Shown here: positions 34,152-45,397 of the stretch, in pieces
How the letters are laid out: each line of letters opens with the position of its first letter
How positions within the stretch are numbered: the first letter of the stretch is position 1
Assembly: GCA_027605045.1 (NCBI GenBank)
Contig: JAQFWX010000007.1
Span: 868,001-932,000, forward strand
Direction of reading: 5' to 3'
DNA length: 64,000 nt
Source of the DNA: Phallus indusiatus
Taxonomy: Eukaryota; Basidiomycota; Agaricomycetes; Phallales; Phallaceae
Notes under the pieces: model-generated
What the model was told of the DNA's origin: nothing
Database searches by the model: none
The model's input: the letters and a program-made list of their open reading frames with translations, nothing else
Made by a program: the position numbers and the translations under genes

Positions 34152-35717
34152 TATGTCAAGAGGCCTGTGGCTAGTGGCTCCGAGTCGGACTGATGTTGCG
34201 TCATGTTTCTTCAATTATCAGCTACGATCCGTTTCCCTTCGAATTTCCTTTCTTGGTACTGTGTTAAATGAAGGAGAGGAAGAACAACTATGGGACACGA
34301 GATGGAGAGATGGGGGGACAAGATGGTGGAGACGAAAATATTCACCCAAGACTGCTACCGTGCCACGTGGTCGCCGACCACCACCCCACCGAGCCACGCA
34401 GTCGATCCTCCGTCTCAATTGTGAGGCGCCAATCAAACTGGCCGTTGAGTTCGGTAATGCGGACAGGAATTCACAACCGTTCCTGCTACTAGGCTACCGC
34501 CGCTAGGTTGTTGCTCCTAGGCTACTGCTACCAGGCTACTACCAGACTGCTGCCTCTAGATCACAGGACCAAGTTGAGAGTTGGTTGAAAGTTGAGTTGA
34601 GGTTGCCAACTGAGCTGAGAAGTGAAATAAAGTCGATTAAGATGAGTTTGGACGCCACAGGACGGGCGAGGAAGTGCTGCCACCTTTTGCTTCGACCCAG
34701 TTGTTCTTACTGCGTTTCGCTCAGTCTTAAAGGCACGTTCTAAGACATCCACCTGTCTGGGATGCGCGGAAGGAAGGAAAGTTCGAGAGAAGATGGTGAA
34801 TCGATGAGACACGAGATGTCTGCCGCACGGGGCGGAGGAAGAGGGTCAACAGACGATGTAGCCGCGACGGCGCTTCCAGCTCAGCTGAGTGACGCATGTC
34901 GCGTTGCGGCACTGCACTGTGCTATCGAAAAGCAAAGCAAAAACTGTTTGGGGCTATTTCGTCGGGCGCTTCATTACGTAGTGCCTAGACTAGACCCGTT
35001 AGACCGTTGTTCCCTGCCCCTCGTCTCAGTTTTTGCGTTTCTCTCGGAACTTTATTTGGTAGATACTCTGCTCGCCTGTTTAATACAGTGTGTTGAAGTT
35101 TGTAGAGTCAAACTCCATATAGTACAGTATGTAACCGGCGGGACATGGTGCGCGCATGACCGTTCTGAGTCAAATATTCAAGTCCGTTAGGTATCGGAAA
35201 ACGCTCAAGAAATGCCGCGTTCTCATCAGTGTACTTCGATGGACAATCCTGTGATGAGAGGAAGCTGTACCCATTCCCAATTAAGGCAAGAATACAAGCA
35301 TCTGTGAGTATACAAAGGACCAAGTTGTCCCCGTCGTGACTGATTTTTGTTTTAGTACAGCTTTTCATTAGGATTCTGTGATACCGAAAGGTAGAATGTG
35401 ACGAGTTGAGGCTTTGAGATTTGAATCGGAGGCACCCGTCTATCGTGAACCTGGGTTTCACCCAGTAACCTACTGCTTCTCTGACAGACTCATCAATCTC
35501 GTTGTCTTTCTGATTGATAATCAAATTGGACTCAAACTGCGATGATGTTCTCGTCTTTTGACCCGAATCGGAAAGTTATACTACCGTGTCAAAGCTGAGT
35601 TTAGTGAAAATTACTACATAAACCAATGTCAAGGTGCATGATGCTTTCAATAATACCCCAACCTTACTCAGTTGGATTCATTTTTATTCATAATCCCTAA
35701 CCTTTGCATGAGATACT
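34152..35717. other. Intergenic; repeats and upstream block of copy F
   Basis: No gene recognised. 34,490-34,560 has short repeats of the CTAGGCTACYGCT type. 34,760-34,930 is related in inverted orientation to 46,260-46,420. From about 35,100 the sequence is the B-type upstream block that precedes copy F. Confidence 0.45.
34760..34930 (+). repeat. Dispersed repeat, partner at 46.26-46.42 kb (inverted)
   Basis: The core TTCGAGAGAAGATGG, followed by GATGTCTGCCGC and later CGCGTTGCGGCACTG, is shared with the opposite strand of 46,260-46,420. The left duplication arm lacks the block, so in the right arm it is an insertion. No coding capacity or clear ends were found. Confidence 0.6.
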
Positions 35718-37060
35718 ATGCATCTCTTCGTACAACAAGTGCCGCAGATAGCGGAGCAGCTGCCACGATTTTTTCAAATCGAATTCAATCTAGTTGCTAC
35801 CACGACTCTCGTTATCTGGAGTATTCTTTCAACCCTTGACGAGGAAGTACGTGCCTCATTCCTCATCCAGGTTATTGGTGATTTAAATGCTTTGCTACCT
35901 AGGTCAGGTTCATCTGGTCGTGTGTAGCTTTCCTTGACCATGTCAATGTCAATTAAAAAGTTATGTCAGATCCAATTTCACTTTCGCAAAGGGGTTGTAT
36001 TTTGTGGTCCGGTATCTCGCACTTTTACTGTTTTGGTATGTTCTTCTCAATTGGTTTGGGTGTCTCTTATTTGTTTTTCAAGTGGAGCTACCCTCAGTTT
36101 CTTTGGGCAACTAGGAGCCGATCCATGCACAGAATTTATAAAATTTCTGGTTATCAATGGATCTACGATCACAGCATGTTCAAAAATATTGCTAGTACAA
36201 CGAGGTATGTATGTTATTTTTTTGCTGCAAATATCTTAGCGAAACGTGATTTTTAGTGTACGCATTTTACGGTTGTTCGAAATGTATACTTTGGACCCTC
36301 TACTCGGGATTTGTTTTGAGCGAATCGTTGGTGATAGTGGTTGCGATTTTGGAACTACAAGATTTTCGCGCAGAAAAGGATATCGATATCCTTCCTTCAC
36401 CAATACCGAAACTACTTGGATATTGCTTCAAAGAATATCCTCCAATATCGTCCTTTGGTTGGTGAGCGTGTGCAGATTAAGAGTCAAATTTCGTTCACCT
36501 CAACTCCCCTGAAAGGTTTTGCGAAAGTGCATTCGAAGCCGTTGCTTTCTTTTGCATTGTTACGAGATTCGTTCAACTTTCCACGGGGTGGAGAACTGGT
36601 CTTTCGAACTCAGGGCTATATAAGGTTTTCTTGAGAGATGGAACGTGGACATTCTTGATTTTGTTTTGTGAGTACAGTCCAGACTCTTTGCACCTATCTT
36701 TTTGTAAATTTAAAAATTTAAATCAGTGTTCTACCTGTTTTCCGCTATCCTGCTCCGAGCACAAAGCATACCGGAAGCCCTGTCAATTTCTTTGTAGGTT
36801 TTCAGTGAAATTGACTTAGTCATCGTATTTCTCTGGACCCTGATTAAGCGAATTTAGATGGGCATATGCTCTTTCTAGCATTTGCGTAAGTTGTACAAAG
36901 AAAATTGTGAATTTCACTGTTTACTAATATCGCTCACCTAAAGTGTACCCGTCTGATACTGAACCTACATCATGCAGCCAAGGGAACGCAACACTCCAAT
37001 GTTCTTTCGTGGGACGGCGGGTTTCATCAAGAATTGTCAAGTCTAATCGTGGTTTCTTAG
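35718..37060 (+). CDS. DUF6533-type seven-helix membrane protein, copy F
   Basis: Predicted 299-aa multi-pass membrane protein, nine exons in phase, no intron after the N-terminus (as in B, K and L). Start ATG 35,718 (MHLFVQQVPQIAEQLP). Signature LVATTTLVIWSILSTLDEE, VRFIWS from the 17-nt exon, then FTFAKGLYFVVRYLAL. Then ITACSKILLVQR, VYAFYGCSK, LPSPIPKLLGYCF, YKVFLRDGTW, and the C-terminal CTRLILNLHHAAKGTQ with the SWDGGFHQELS tail. One extra residue lies in the loop before LPSPIP. It is a direct-orientation duplicate of B with about 1.8 kb of shared flank and shows no lesion. Confidence 0.8.
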
Positions 37061-37185
37061 ATGGAAGGGTAAAAATGACATCATTAAGGACAGAGATACT
37101 CACGAAGGAGTCGTGGGCCTTCATGTCAACTCAGTAAGGTTGTCTATGAACCGGTCTATTCTTTCGCTTTAAGCGACTGAAGTGT

Positions 37186-37330
37186 ATGTCGACGGTTCTA
37201 TTATCACACCATGCTCAAATATATTGCTCACACGGCGAGACACTTTTTACTCCCTTTTGAATTGAAGACAATCATCGTTTTATATGCATTTTACGAACGT
37301 TCAAAACGCATGTTCCGGACTAATAGGCTC
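37186..37330 (+). pseudogene. Internal fragment of a C-type DUF6533 gene
   Basis: About 145 bp match 15,430-15,570 of copy C: the end of the helix block with ITPCSNILL, the intron, then YAFYERSKRMF, where the match breaks off. Flanking exons are absent. Confidence 0.75.
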
Positions 37331-37339
37331 TGTACCCCA

Positions 37340-37900
37340 ATATTCCTCTCTCTGACACTCTGACACTGCTCGCGTTTGATAATGAATTCGAAACAGTAAC
37401 CGAAGAGTAACCGAAATTATACTGATTTATCTCGATATATCTCATGCCGCTGTGTCGATAATTTCTAATTCCCCTTAAGCCTCTACTGGCATGCCCATGG
37501 ACTATAAGAACTTCTGACTTGTACAAGACAATAGTACAATGGCATGTTGAGGATTGAGTTGGAAAATAGATACAAAGTTCATGACACATCTTAGAGACAT
37601 TTCACTCACATTTTCTACCATTTATATGTTGGATTTGACTAAGAGTCGAGGGTGACGCGTGTCAGACGTCCAGTGAAGGACTCTCGGTCAGTGATACCTA
37701 TTAGCTGACCGGTGACTACCTAAATACTAGCGTACATTGTCGGTGTGTAGAATATTGACTATCTCGTGTGAGACCCGGATTGCGGAATGCACAGTTCTCA
37801 TGTGATAGAGGTCGAAACCCAGCATTATAGAATTTACTACTGTATGCTCCATTATTTCCTTGGCCTTAGATTTGATGGAGGTTCAACGTTGTCAACATTC
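37340..37900 (+). pseudogene. 3' fragment and flank of an A-type DUF6533 gene
   Basis: Matches 9,850-10,160 (last exon of copy A and downstream DNA) with indels; the coding frame is disturbed. It is a plausible missing tail of the A-type head at 32.5 kb, with copy F and other DNA now between them. Confidence 0.7.
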
Positions 37901-38236
37901 AACATTTGACGTTCATCTATCTCCTTCGTTTCGACTATATTGGACACTATTTTTGTCGTAAACGGTTTCCTTCGTCAACACAACGCACAAGCTTGAAAAA
38001 TCAAGACCCGAGTATTGCGTCGCCCCATTGACCTTCACTCGGTTACCAATGGATAATGTCCAGTGGATGACTAAATTTTCAATCTCATTAAAAAAAACTG
38101 TTGTTCACGCCAAATATATACTTATACAATAATCGATGGATACAAAGCGTCACCAGTGATTTGATGATCTCAGAAAAGACCTCTAAAGCTTGTTTCCTGC
38201 CAATCCAACAACAGATCCACCTTCTTCTGTCCACCG

Positions 38237-39597
38237 CTACTGAACCTCAACCTCTATTGTCACAGTTACTTGCGGCGAAGGATCATCAGAGTAATTGGTT
38301 TCCTTCGCCGCGTGGTGCAGGTTCAATATCAAACGGGTAGACTATATGTTAGGAAGCATGAATAAGTAGCGAACCGACATTTCTTTTATTATGTGACTTA
38401 CACAAATACTAGAAAGACACCACGCCCATCTAACCACATTTGATCAAAAAAATTGAATGACATATTTTCTCTAAAACTTACAAAGCAGTTGACAGGCCTG
38501 CCGGATCGTGAATATGCAGGAGAATGCCAGAAGTTAAAAACAGTACTGGAATCTCAAAAACAAGATATAAGCAAACAGTTAGGACTGCGCTTACAAAACA
38601 GAACGAAAAACGTCCATGTTCCATCTCTCAAAAAAACATTGTGTAGCGGTGAGCTGGAAAGTCCAGTTCTCCATGCTGCGAATTGCACTTGAGCAAATTT
38701 CGTCACGATGCAGACGAAGGCGATAGCTTCAAATGTAAGATTGAAGAACCTTCCAGAGTACTTGATGTAAGTCATTATCAGAGTCTACTTTTTTCCACAC
38801 TTACCACGCGTCGCCAAATACTCGAGGATATGACTTAAAAATGCAACTTCCAAACAATTCAGGTATTGGTGAAGGAAAGTTATCCCTGACTGCCTGAAAA
38901 CCGGGTAGGCCTGAAATCAGGAACCCCATTATCGAAATTTCAGCCAACACGTATCCTGAAAAAAGAGTCCAGAATATGTATTTTGAACGTCCGTAAAATG
39001 CATATACTAAAAATGATTATCTGTTCAGTCACTCAAGTGAAAAAAAGAACATACCTCGTAGTAGGAGAAGGATGTTTGAACACGCTATGACGATAAAGCC
39101 ACATATCGGAACGAACCATATAACTGCTGTGCACTGGTTGTTGTTTACACCCATGAAGAAACCGAGGGTGACACCACTGTAAAATGTCTGGAATGTGCTC
39201 TCAAACCAGTCAACCAAAACTCACCCGAAAAGTGGAAGGGGGAGATACCGAACTACCAAATATGAAACTTTGACGAAACTCAGGTTGGATCTAATACTTT
39301 CTAAGAATATTGTTTTAGGTTTGCAAGGAATACATACGGCCAGATAAATTTCACCTAGCACACAAGATTCAAATCATAATATTTTTTGCCTGGGGAATGA
39401 GACACTTACCTCCTCGTCAAGGGTCAAGAAAGCATTCCAGATAATGACAGTTGTGGAAGCAACTGTTAATAACACATTTTGTCCTTCGTATGTTCATGAA
39501 AATAAAAATATATTTCCTTACCGATATTGAACGATATTGGTAGAAAGAAAGGAAGTGCTTGAACGGCCTGTAACTCTTGTGGTGTCAGGGAATCCAT
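38237..39597 (-). CDS. DUF6533-type seven-helix membrane protein, copy G
   Basis: Predicted 295-aa multi-pass membrane protein, ten exons in phase on the minus strand, start ATG 39,597 (MDSLTPQELQAVQALP). Signature VASTTVIIWNAFLTLDEE, VKFIWP from the 17-nt exon, then LSFVKVSYLVVRYLP. Then IACSNILLLLR, VYAFYGRSK, FPSPIPELFGSCIF, HNVFLRDGTW and the C-terminal STRLILNLHHAAKETN with the VTVTIEVEV tail. Near-twin of E (same orientation, flanks included), so the pair arose by direct duplication. The next gene upstream, H, is broken. Confidence 0.8.
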
Positions 39598-39719
39598 ACC
39601 AAGTTACGGCGAGAGAGAGAATAATAATATAAATAGTGAAGGGTGCAAGCATGTGGCACCTTGATTCGACTCAGCTCAGCTGAGAACCGTACGCCACCCG
39701 CCTATACGTATAACGGGGA

Positions 39720-40426
39720 GTATGGAACCCTTGTTTTACAATCATACAAGCTCCAAAAAGCGCGGGAAAATGATCCGCTCTCGTGTTTTTGACCTAATAT
39801 CCAGGCACGATCAAAGCCAGAATGATGATTACCACAGTCTCAACCATTAGTAAGAGTACAGACAATGACCAAAGTATGTACTTTGACCATCCGTAAAATG
39901 CATAAACTAGAAAATTCATTGAGTTTGATAATAGAACCAAAGAAACAAGGTGTACCTCGTTGTACGAGTAGTATGCTCGAGCATGCTATGATGAACCAGT
40001 CACCCAAACTAATCATCCACATTATTAGTCCTGGACACAGTGTACTGAATTGTATCCGAATCTGTCGGGCTTCCCAAATCCAAATAAGCAAAAACCATCA
40101 TACTTGAAAAATATCAGAAGCTTTAAAGCAGGTGGAGATAACTCAACGCCTTACCAATAAATTGCAAGAACAAGATAACGGACCAATAGATATAGGATCT
40201 TCACGCAAGCAAATTCGGACCTAATATACCTGTTATACGAAACAGTCCATACGACCAGATAAACTGTATCTTTCAGGAAACTCAGTATGTACGAAGTGTA
40301 TGAGAAGAGCTTTGCACTTACTTCATCAAAGACTAAAAGAGTATCCCATACACAGAGAGCTGTACCTAGATTACATCCAGCTGTGTAAAGGAACGGAAGA
40401 ATTTGTATCAGCTGCGACTCGGACAT
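39720..40426 (-). pseudogene. DUF6533-type membrane protein, copy H (broken)
   Basis: Starts well (MSESQLIQILPFLYTAGCNL at 40,426, resembling A) and keeps FIWS, VKILYLLVRYLVL and IACSSILLVQR. Three faults are visible. The phase of the exon corresponding to exon 5 does not fit its donor. An in-frame TAG (39,794-39,796) follows the block LIVPGY where A has Arg. Sequence then jumps from the FGAC block to the AWKTRVP block and stops near 39.72 kb, so the later exons are gone. The first intron found in A is absent. A decayed A-type copy. Confidence 0.8.
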
Positions 40427-42056
40427 GGTGTGAAAAATCCTCCCGCTATGACAGTGTTAGGCCATAATATATATTTACTCCATATAAGGTGGGAAGACAA
40501 ATACTGACTTCGTTTGGGAGTCGGCCTCATTTGATCTTGATTGAGAGCGGCGACCGCTCCTCAATTGAACCATGCTGATACTTGATTAAGAGCACAATCA
40601 TCCGCATTCGCAGATAAGTGCAATATTGACATCGCCAATGACTTTTTAGAGCGTCTAAGGAAGTCGATTAGCGCAACTTCCATCATGACGAGTCAAGTTG
40701 TTAGTATCTCCTCAGATACCGAAGCCAAATGAGCTGCCATCTTCAAGAGGACTTCAAAAAAAGCTTCCCCTTGATGCGTCAAGGGAAAATTTGGATGGAG
40801 AAGCAGTAGATTGTGTATTACGCTGACTGCGAATCGGGAACATGGGGGTAAAGCATTGACGTCCTTTTTTTGGCATCCACATAGTACCATCGCATCTTCT
40901 GTAATCACAGGCCGTTGCTTTAACTGGAATGATTTGGGTATACCAAATGGGCGTGAAAATTTGGCGTTCATAGCGGAACATCGACGAGTTCAAAGCCGTG
41001 GCAACTTGCTACACATTGATGTATTAGAGCCAGAAGAGTTGATTACGAGATCAATGTTTCGAAAGCGTAGAGATATAATCTCAGCAAGCGTGTACGCATT
41101 CCAATCTTGAATGACCGTTGGTTTCGTTTTCAGAATTCAGTTAGAATGATCTTGAGACAAAATCAGACAAGCTTTCTGGACTAGAAGAATATAGAATACT
41201 GACTTGAATGAGTGTTATAAATAATTATCATTGTAATAATGGCTTCATGCTTATGCATGGTTTGCAAACGGCCCGAAGTGGCACCGTGCACGTCGCCCAA
41301 CTCGAGGAGTAAAAGTTCCGCAAGAACAAGAATAAGGTTTCGATATCTTATATTTCCGTCAAATAAAGAGATAAATGGGAGCTACATGTGTGATAGAACA
41401 TACATCTGACATAAAATGCAGCTCATGATCACGCATACCAAAGGGTCCTTGACGTACAACTCGAAGGAAGATCATCTTATTTATTGGAGTCTTGAGTTAG
41501 AGGGTTTTTATAACATTGATGGCAAGCGTGAACATCGGAAATTGGATAGCACTCGGGAGACATACTAACGGAGGTTAGAAGTTAAGAGCAACACTAACAC
41601 TGTGACCGAATTACTGTCACGACGCGTTGTGCTCACTCACCCAATTTTTTTGTCCTTGTCAACAATGTCAAGACCTCATTATAATCCGCTGGGCTTCAGC
41701 TTCTCACCGCACCACGTTGTTTTAATGGCGTAATTCCAAGCTTTTCTTTCGACACATTTGTCTCATATTCCTTGTCAATGTACCCTCCGGATACTTTTCG
41801 CATAGACAGCCCTGCTCTTGTGGACATTGGACAACTGGTGGTCTTGTTGTTTCCCGCCGTGTTATTGTAACTCAGGACAACGCAACCAAGGGATGGGACA
41901 AGACGTTCGGACATGGATTTGTCCTAAGTTCTTGTGCGTTTCTGTTCGTATAATCCTATATATAATGCCCGAGCTCTAACTTTCCTCAACAAGCTCCCCT
42001 TACACCTTCCATTCTTCGCATTAACACATTGCCTTTATCGACTTGCGCAACACGTC
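40427..42056. other. Intergenic between H and the F-box gene
   Basis: I see no gene here. Short open frames on both strands (for example 40,693-40,993) look like chance. This is one of the few stretches in 7-57 kb with no match elsewhere in the window. The last ~150 bp contain TATATATAA (41,958-41,966) and are likely the F-box promoter. Confidence 0.5.
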
Positions 42057-43694
42057 ATGCTTGATCGCTTCCCCTACGAGATCTTCCGACAAATTATACG
42101 ATTTTCCCTAGATGCCCATAGCGCTCGTTTTACGATCCCAGACTCGGATGGATTAAGTCCGCTCCCCCCAACCAAGATGACCCATGTATGTCGCTCATGG
42201 AGGTTCGCGCTTATATCCGATACAACTATGTGGACCTGGATCAGTCTCCCGACAATGACACAGGATCAGGTAACAGAGATGCTCCGTCGGTCTGGTTCTG
42301 CTCCACTCAAAGTACTCTTGTACACATCAGCTTACGATGCAGCGGCGCGCCTTGATATATCGCATTTCGAAAACACAGAGCTTGCTCTTATTTTCCAAGA
42401 AATACACCGTTTTCAGTCTTTCGAATTGATTACTTATTCCCTACCCGCGGCATCCTTGCTGAAATATCTCTCGCAGCAGCTCAATCAGCCTGCCCCTTTA
42501 TTACGAGAACTATTCCTAGACATATATCCCGGGATTGTAAAAAATGAAGATTGGAACATTCTGCAAACTCTGTTTTCAGGGAATACGCCCCGTCTCGAAC
42601 ATGTGTATCACCGAATCATCACCGACCTTTCCGGCCCGTTGTCTTCCCCATTATTCCGAAATCTTTCTAGTTTGCATCTTGATTTACTGCGAAGAACTTT
42701 CGATTATGACTCTCTTCTTGATCTTCTCGAGTTGTCACGGGGTCTTCGCGTGTTCGAGCTCGTAATTGTTGGGCTATGCGAAGCCCCTGTATACAATGCC
42801 GACCGCCGGGTTTGTTTGCCATATCTCGACTCTCTATCGGTTTTAGGTTATAATGCAGCCGAAGTGACGAATTTCTTATTAGAACGTGTTGCATTCTCTT
42901 CTAATGATGTGGACTATCGTATCGTCGGAAGAGATATTCGGCGCATTTCCAACTTTCCAGCGTTAATGAAATTTATCTCTCAGCGGCGTCACACATCCTT
43001 ATCCATGTCCATCCGCTCTCCAATCCCCGAGATACGTATCACGTTCTCAAATAATTCTGGGGCAGGTTTTGGAACGACGTTCGCCGGAAAACATGGACCT
43101 ACAAACGACCTTGTATCTTTTCTTGATGTATTCAAATTAGCGCATGTCACCAATTTACACCTCAAAGGTTCTTTGCTGAAATCTACCCTTCTTCGGGAGG
43201 TTTTCAATTGTCTTGTCAATTTGGAACATTTGGTTATCGATCACGATGACTCGACTGAAATGATGCATCATATAACACCGATGGCCTTTCTCAAGGCGTT
43301 GATGCCTCCGCGATCAGATGTTGTTTCACGGACACACCACCCTTCCCCGCAAGTGCCGAACGACGACAATTCAAATCCCGTCAATACCCTCGCTTGCCCA
43401 TCTCTGTCCACGTTGAAGATAATATTCAGATCCTGTCCGAGGCTGACATTCGATGAGAAGTATGCCAAAACACTTATGGCATATTGTACTGTTCGAAGAC
43501 GAGCGGGACATGCGCTTAAGCATGTATCCATCATTCTTCCTCATAACGTTGAGCCGACAGAGGAGATGAGGAGTAGGGTGCGGAAGAAAAAGGAATGTCC
43601 GGTCGATATTTCGACGAGTACTAGTAAGCCACAGAGGCCAGTATTGGTCACGAGAATACCAAATCCCGTTTATGTAACATCGTATCAAACGTAA
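42057..43694 (+). CDS. F-box domain protein with leucine-rich body
   Basis: Single-exon gene, 545 aa from the first ATG (42,057); upstream codons are open but contain no ATG. The N-terminus MLDRFPYEIFRQIIRFSLD is an F-box helix pair. It is followed by MTHVCRSWRFALISDTTMWTWISL, the F-box end with the HVCRSWR motif common in agaric F-box proteins. The remaining ~450 aa contain irregular leucine-rich segments (LRELFLDIYP, LSSLHLDLLRR, VTNLHLKGSLLK, LEHLVIDH, STLKIIFRSC) like the substrate-binding half of such proteins. By family knowledge, F-box proteins link substrates to an SCF ubiquitin ligase through Skp1; the target is unknown. Its 3' end is copied as a remnant at 20,262-20,395. Confidence 0.88.
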   Translation: MLDRFPYEIFRQIIRFSLDAHSARFTIPDSDGLSPLPPTKMTHVCRSWRFALISDTTMWTWISLPTMTQDQVTEMLRRSGSAPLKVLLYTSAYDAAARLDISHFENTELALIFQEIHRFQSFELITYSLPAASLLKYLSQQLNQPAPLLRELFLDIYPGIVKNEDWNILQTLFSGNTPRLEHVYHRIITDLSGPLSSPLFRNLSSLHLDLLRRTFDYDSLLDLLELSRGLRVFELVIVGLCEAPVYNADRRVCLPYLDSLSVLGYNAAEVTNFLLERVAFSSNDVDYRIVGRDIRRISNFPALMKFISQRRHTSLSMSIRSPIPEIRITFSNNSGAGFGTTFAGKHGPTNDLVSFLDVFKLAHVTNLHLKGSLLKSTLLREVFNCLVNLEHLVIDHDDSTEMMHHITPMAFLKALMPPRSDVVSRTHHPSPQVPNDDNSNPVNTLACPSLSTLKIIFRSCPRLTFDEKYAKTLMAYCTVRRRAGHALKHVSIILPHNVEPTEEMRSRVRKKKECPVDISTSTSKPQRPVLVTRIPNPVYVTSYQT

Positions 43695-43981
43695 CACATC
43701 CCGCATGCTCTATTTAGTAAGTGTGGATTGCCTAGTAACGGTGTCTGTGTCCCTATCTAACGATTTTTTAACACAGTGGTAGAGGCTTCAATAGTCGTCT
43801 GCGCTCCTAGATATCATCGAAATTTTCAAATTTACTACTATCTATTCACAACGGTTTTACTCGTTTATCTCGAAATCTATGTAATAATTATGTCATATGA
43901 TAATACCACACGGTCTCCATTAATTCTGCGATTGCCTCCGAGTCCAGCCGGTTGAATAAATGACCAATGGCCAGTCGTTGC
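43695..43981. repeat. Right-arm boundary of the inverted duplication
   Basis: The 287 bp between the F-box stop and the end of copy I match 19,977-20,261 in inverted orientation. No gene. Confidence 0.8.
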
Positions 43982-45397
43982 TTAGTCGTGATTCAAATCC
44001 AAAGCTATATTCGTTGAGACAAGGTACCCCGCGAATGAGCGAGCACCAGAATTTTGGGTCTTGTTCACTGCATAATTTAAGTTTAGTATTAAATGAGTGG
44101 ACTGTGTCAAAGTGAGCAAAGTGAGCAAAAAAATACACTTTAGCGATGCGACTTACACAAATACTTGAAAGAGCGAATGCCCATCTAATTTTGGGTACGT
44201 TAATGAATAGGGTTCAATATTACTATAGGTTAACGAAACTCCTACAAGCTCAATGACAATCCTGTCGCATTTTGAGCACGCTGAAGAACAGCAGAACCCA
44301 AGGAAAACACTAAAAAATAAAATCTTCAAGAACAATTAAGAACAAACCAATCAGACTGTGCTTACAAAATGAAACAAAAAACGCCCATATACCATCTCTT
44401 AGGAAAACATTATATAGACATGGATTTGGAAGCCCAGTTTTCCGTGCCACCAAATGCAGATTGATAAACCTGGAAAGGATGCAGATGAAGGCAATAGTTT
44501 CCAGGATAAGCCTGCAGAACCTTTTGAGAGCTTGACATGAATAAAGCTTGACTCTCTGTTTACTCGCACCCACCATACATAGGCAGCTATTGAAGAGAAT
44601 TTCTCAATAATACAATCTCCAAATAGTTCGGGTATTGGTGAAGAAAAATTATTCTTTGTAATCTTAATTCTTGGTAGATCCAGAACCAGAATCACTGATA
44701 CCACAACTTCATCCAATACGAATATTGAACAGAGAGTCCAGAATATGTAATTTGAACGTTCGTAAAATGCGTAAACTAAGAATTCTTGGTTGGTCACTCT
44801 ATTTAGAAACGATCAAAATGAAATACCTCGTTGTATGAGCAGTATGTTTGAGCATGTTATGATAATAGAACCGCCGATATTGCTAAACCATACAGCTTCC
44901 GTGCATACATTAGCAGTTATATTTCCGAATATAAAGATAGTAGATCCGCTTGAATGACAAATGTGTCAGCCACGCTCGAGTTGATCGACTAAAGCGTACC
45001 AAAAAATAGGAAAAGGAAGATACCGAGCTATAAAATATACGGCTTTGATAAAGGTAAACTTAGATCTGGTGGTATATCTTTGAGGTAAGGATACATGTGC
45101 GCGTTTCGGATCAAAGAAGCACAATACACACGGCCAGATCAATTCGACCTCGCGCGATATTTAGTATACGAATCCAATATATGCAGCTCATGAAAGGATT
45201 AAAACACTCACCTCCTCCTCTAAACTTGAGATCGTATTCCAGATAATGAGAGTTGTAGTGGCAACTAACAAACCATGTTGCTCAGACGTGAAATTGTTAA
45301 GAAATATGTTCTTACCAATGTTGAATGATACTTGTAGAAAAATGGGAAGTGTTTGAATTGCCACGTTATCAGATGCTCGTAGCGTCAAGGCGTACAT
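43982..45397 (-). CDS. DUF6533-type seven-helix membrane protein, copy I
   Basis: Predicted 302-aa multi-pass membrane protein, ten exons in phase on the minus strand; start ATG 45,397 (MYALTLRASDNVAIQTLP). Signature VATTTLIIWNTISSLEEE, VELIWP from the 17-nt exon, then FTFIKAVYFIARYLP. Then ITCSNILLIQR, VYAFYERSN, FSSPIPELFGDCII, YNVFLRDGIW and the C-terminal STHLILNLNYAVNKTQ with the ARSFAGYLV tail. It is the intact mirror-arm counterpart of copy D and gives the empty-site reference for the LTR in D. TTTATA at 45,430-45,435 (TATAAA on its strand) lies about 33 bp upstream of the ATG. Confidence 0.82.

Larger units (their letters stand above)
37061..38236. other. Gene fragments and E/G-type 3' flank
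   Basis: 37,186-37,330 is a fragment of a C-type gene (end of exon 5 and start of exon 6: ITPCSNILL and YAFYERSKRMF). 37,340-37,900 is the last exon and 3' flank of an A-type gene, degraded. 37.98-38.23 kb is the 3' flank shared with copy E (20.4-20.65 kb). No complete gene. Confidence 0.65.

Noticed and set aside
41934..42056. N-terminal extension of the F-box protein
   Set aside because: The open frame continues upstream but only from a GTG; the first ATG is 42,057, directly before the F-box.
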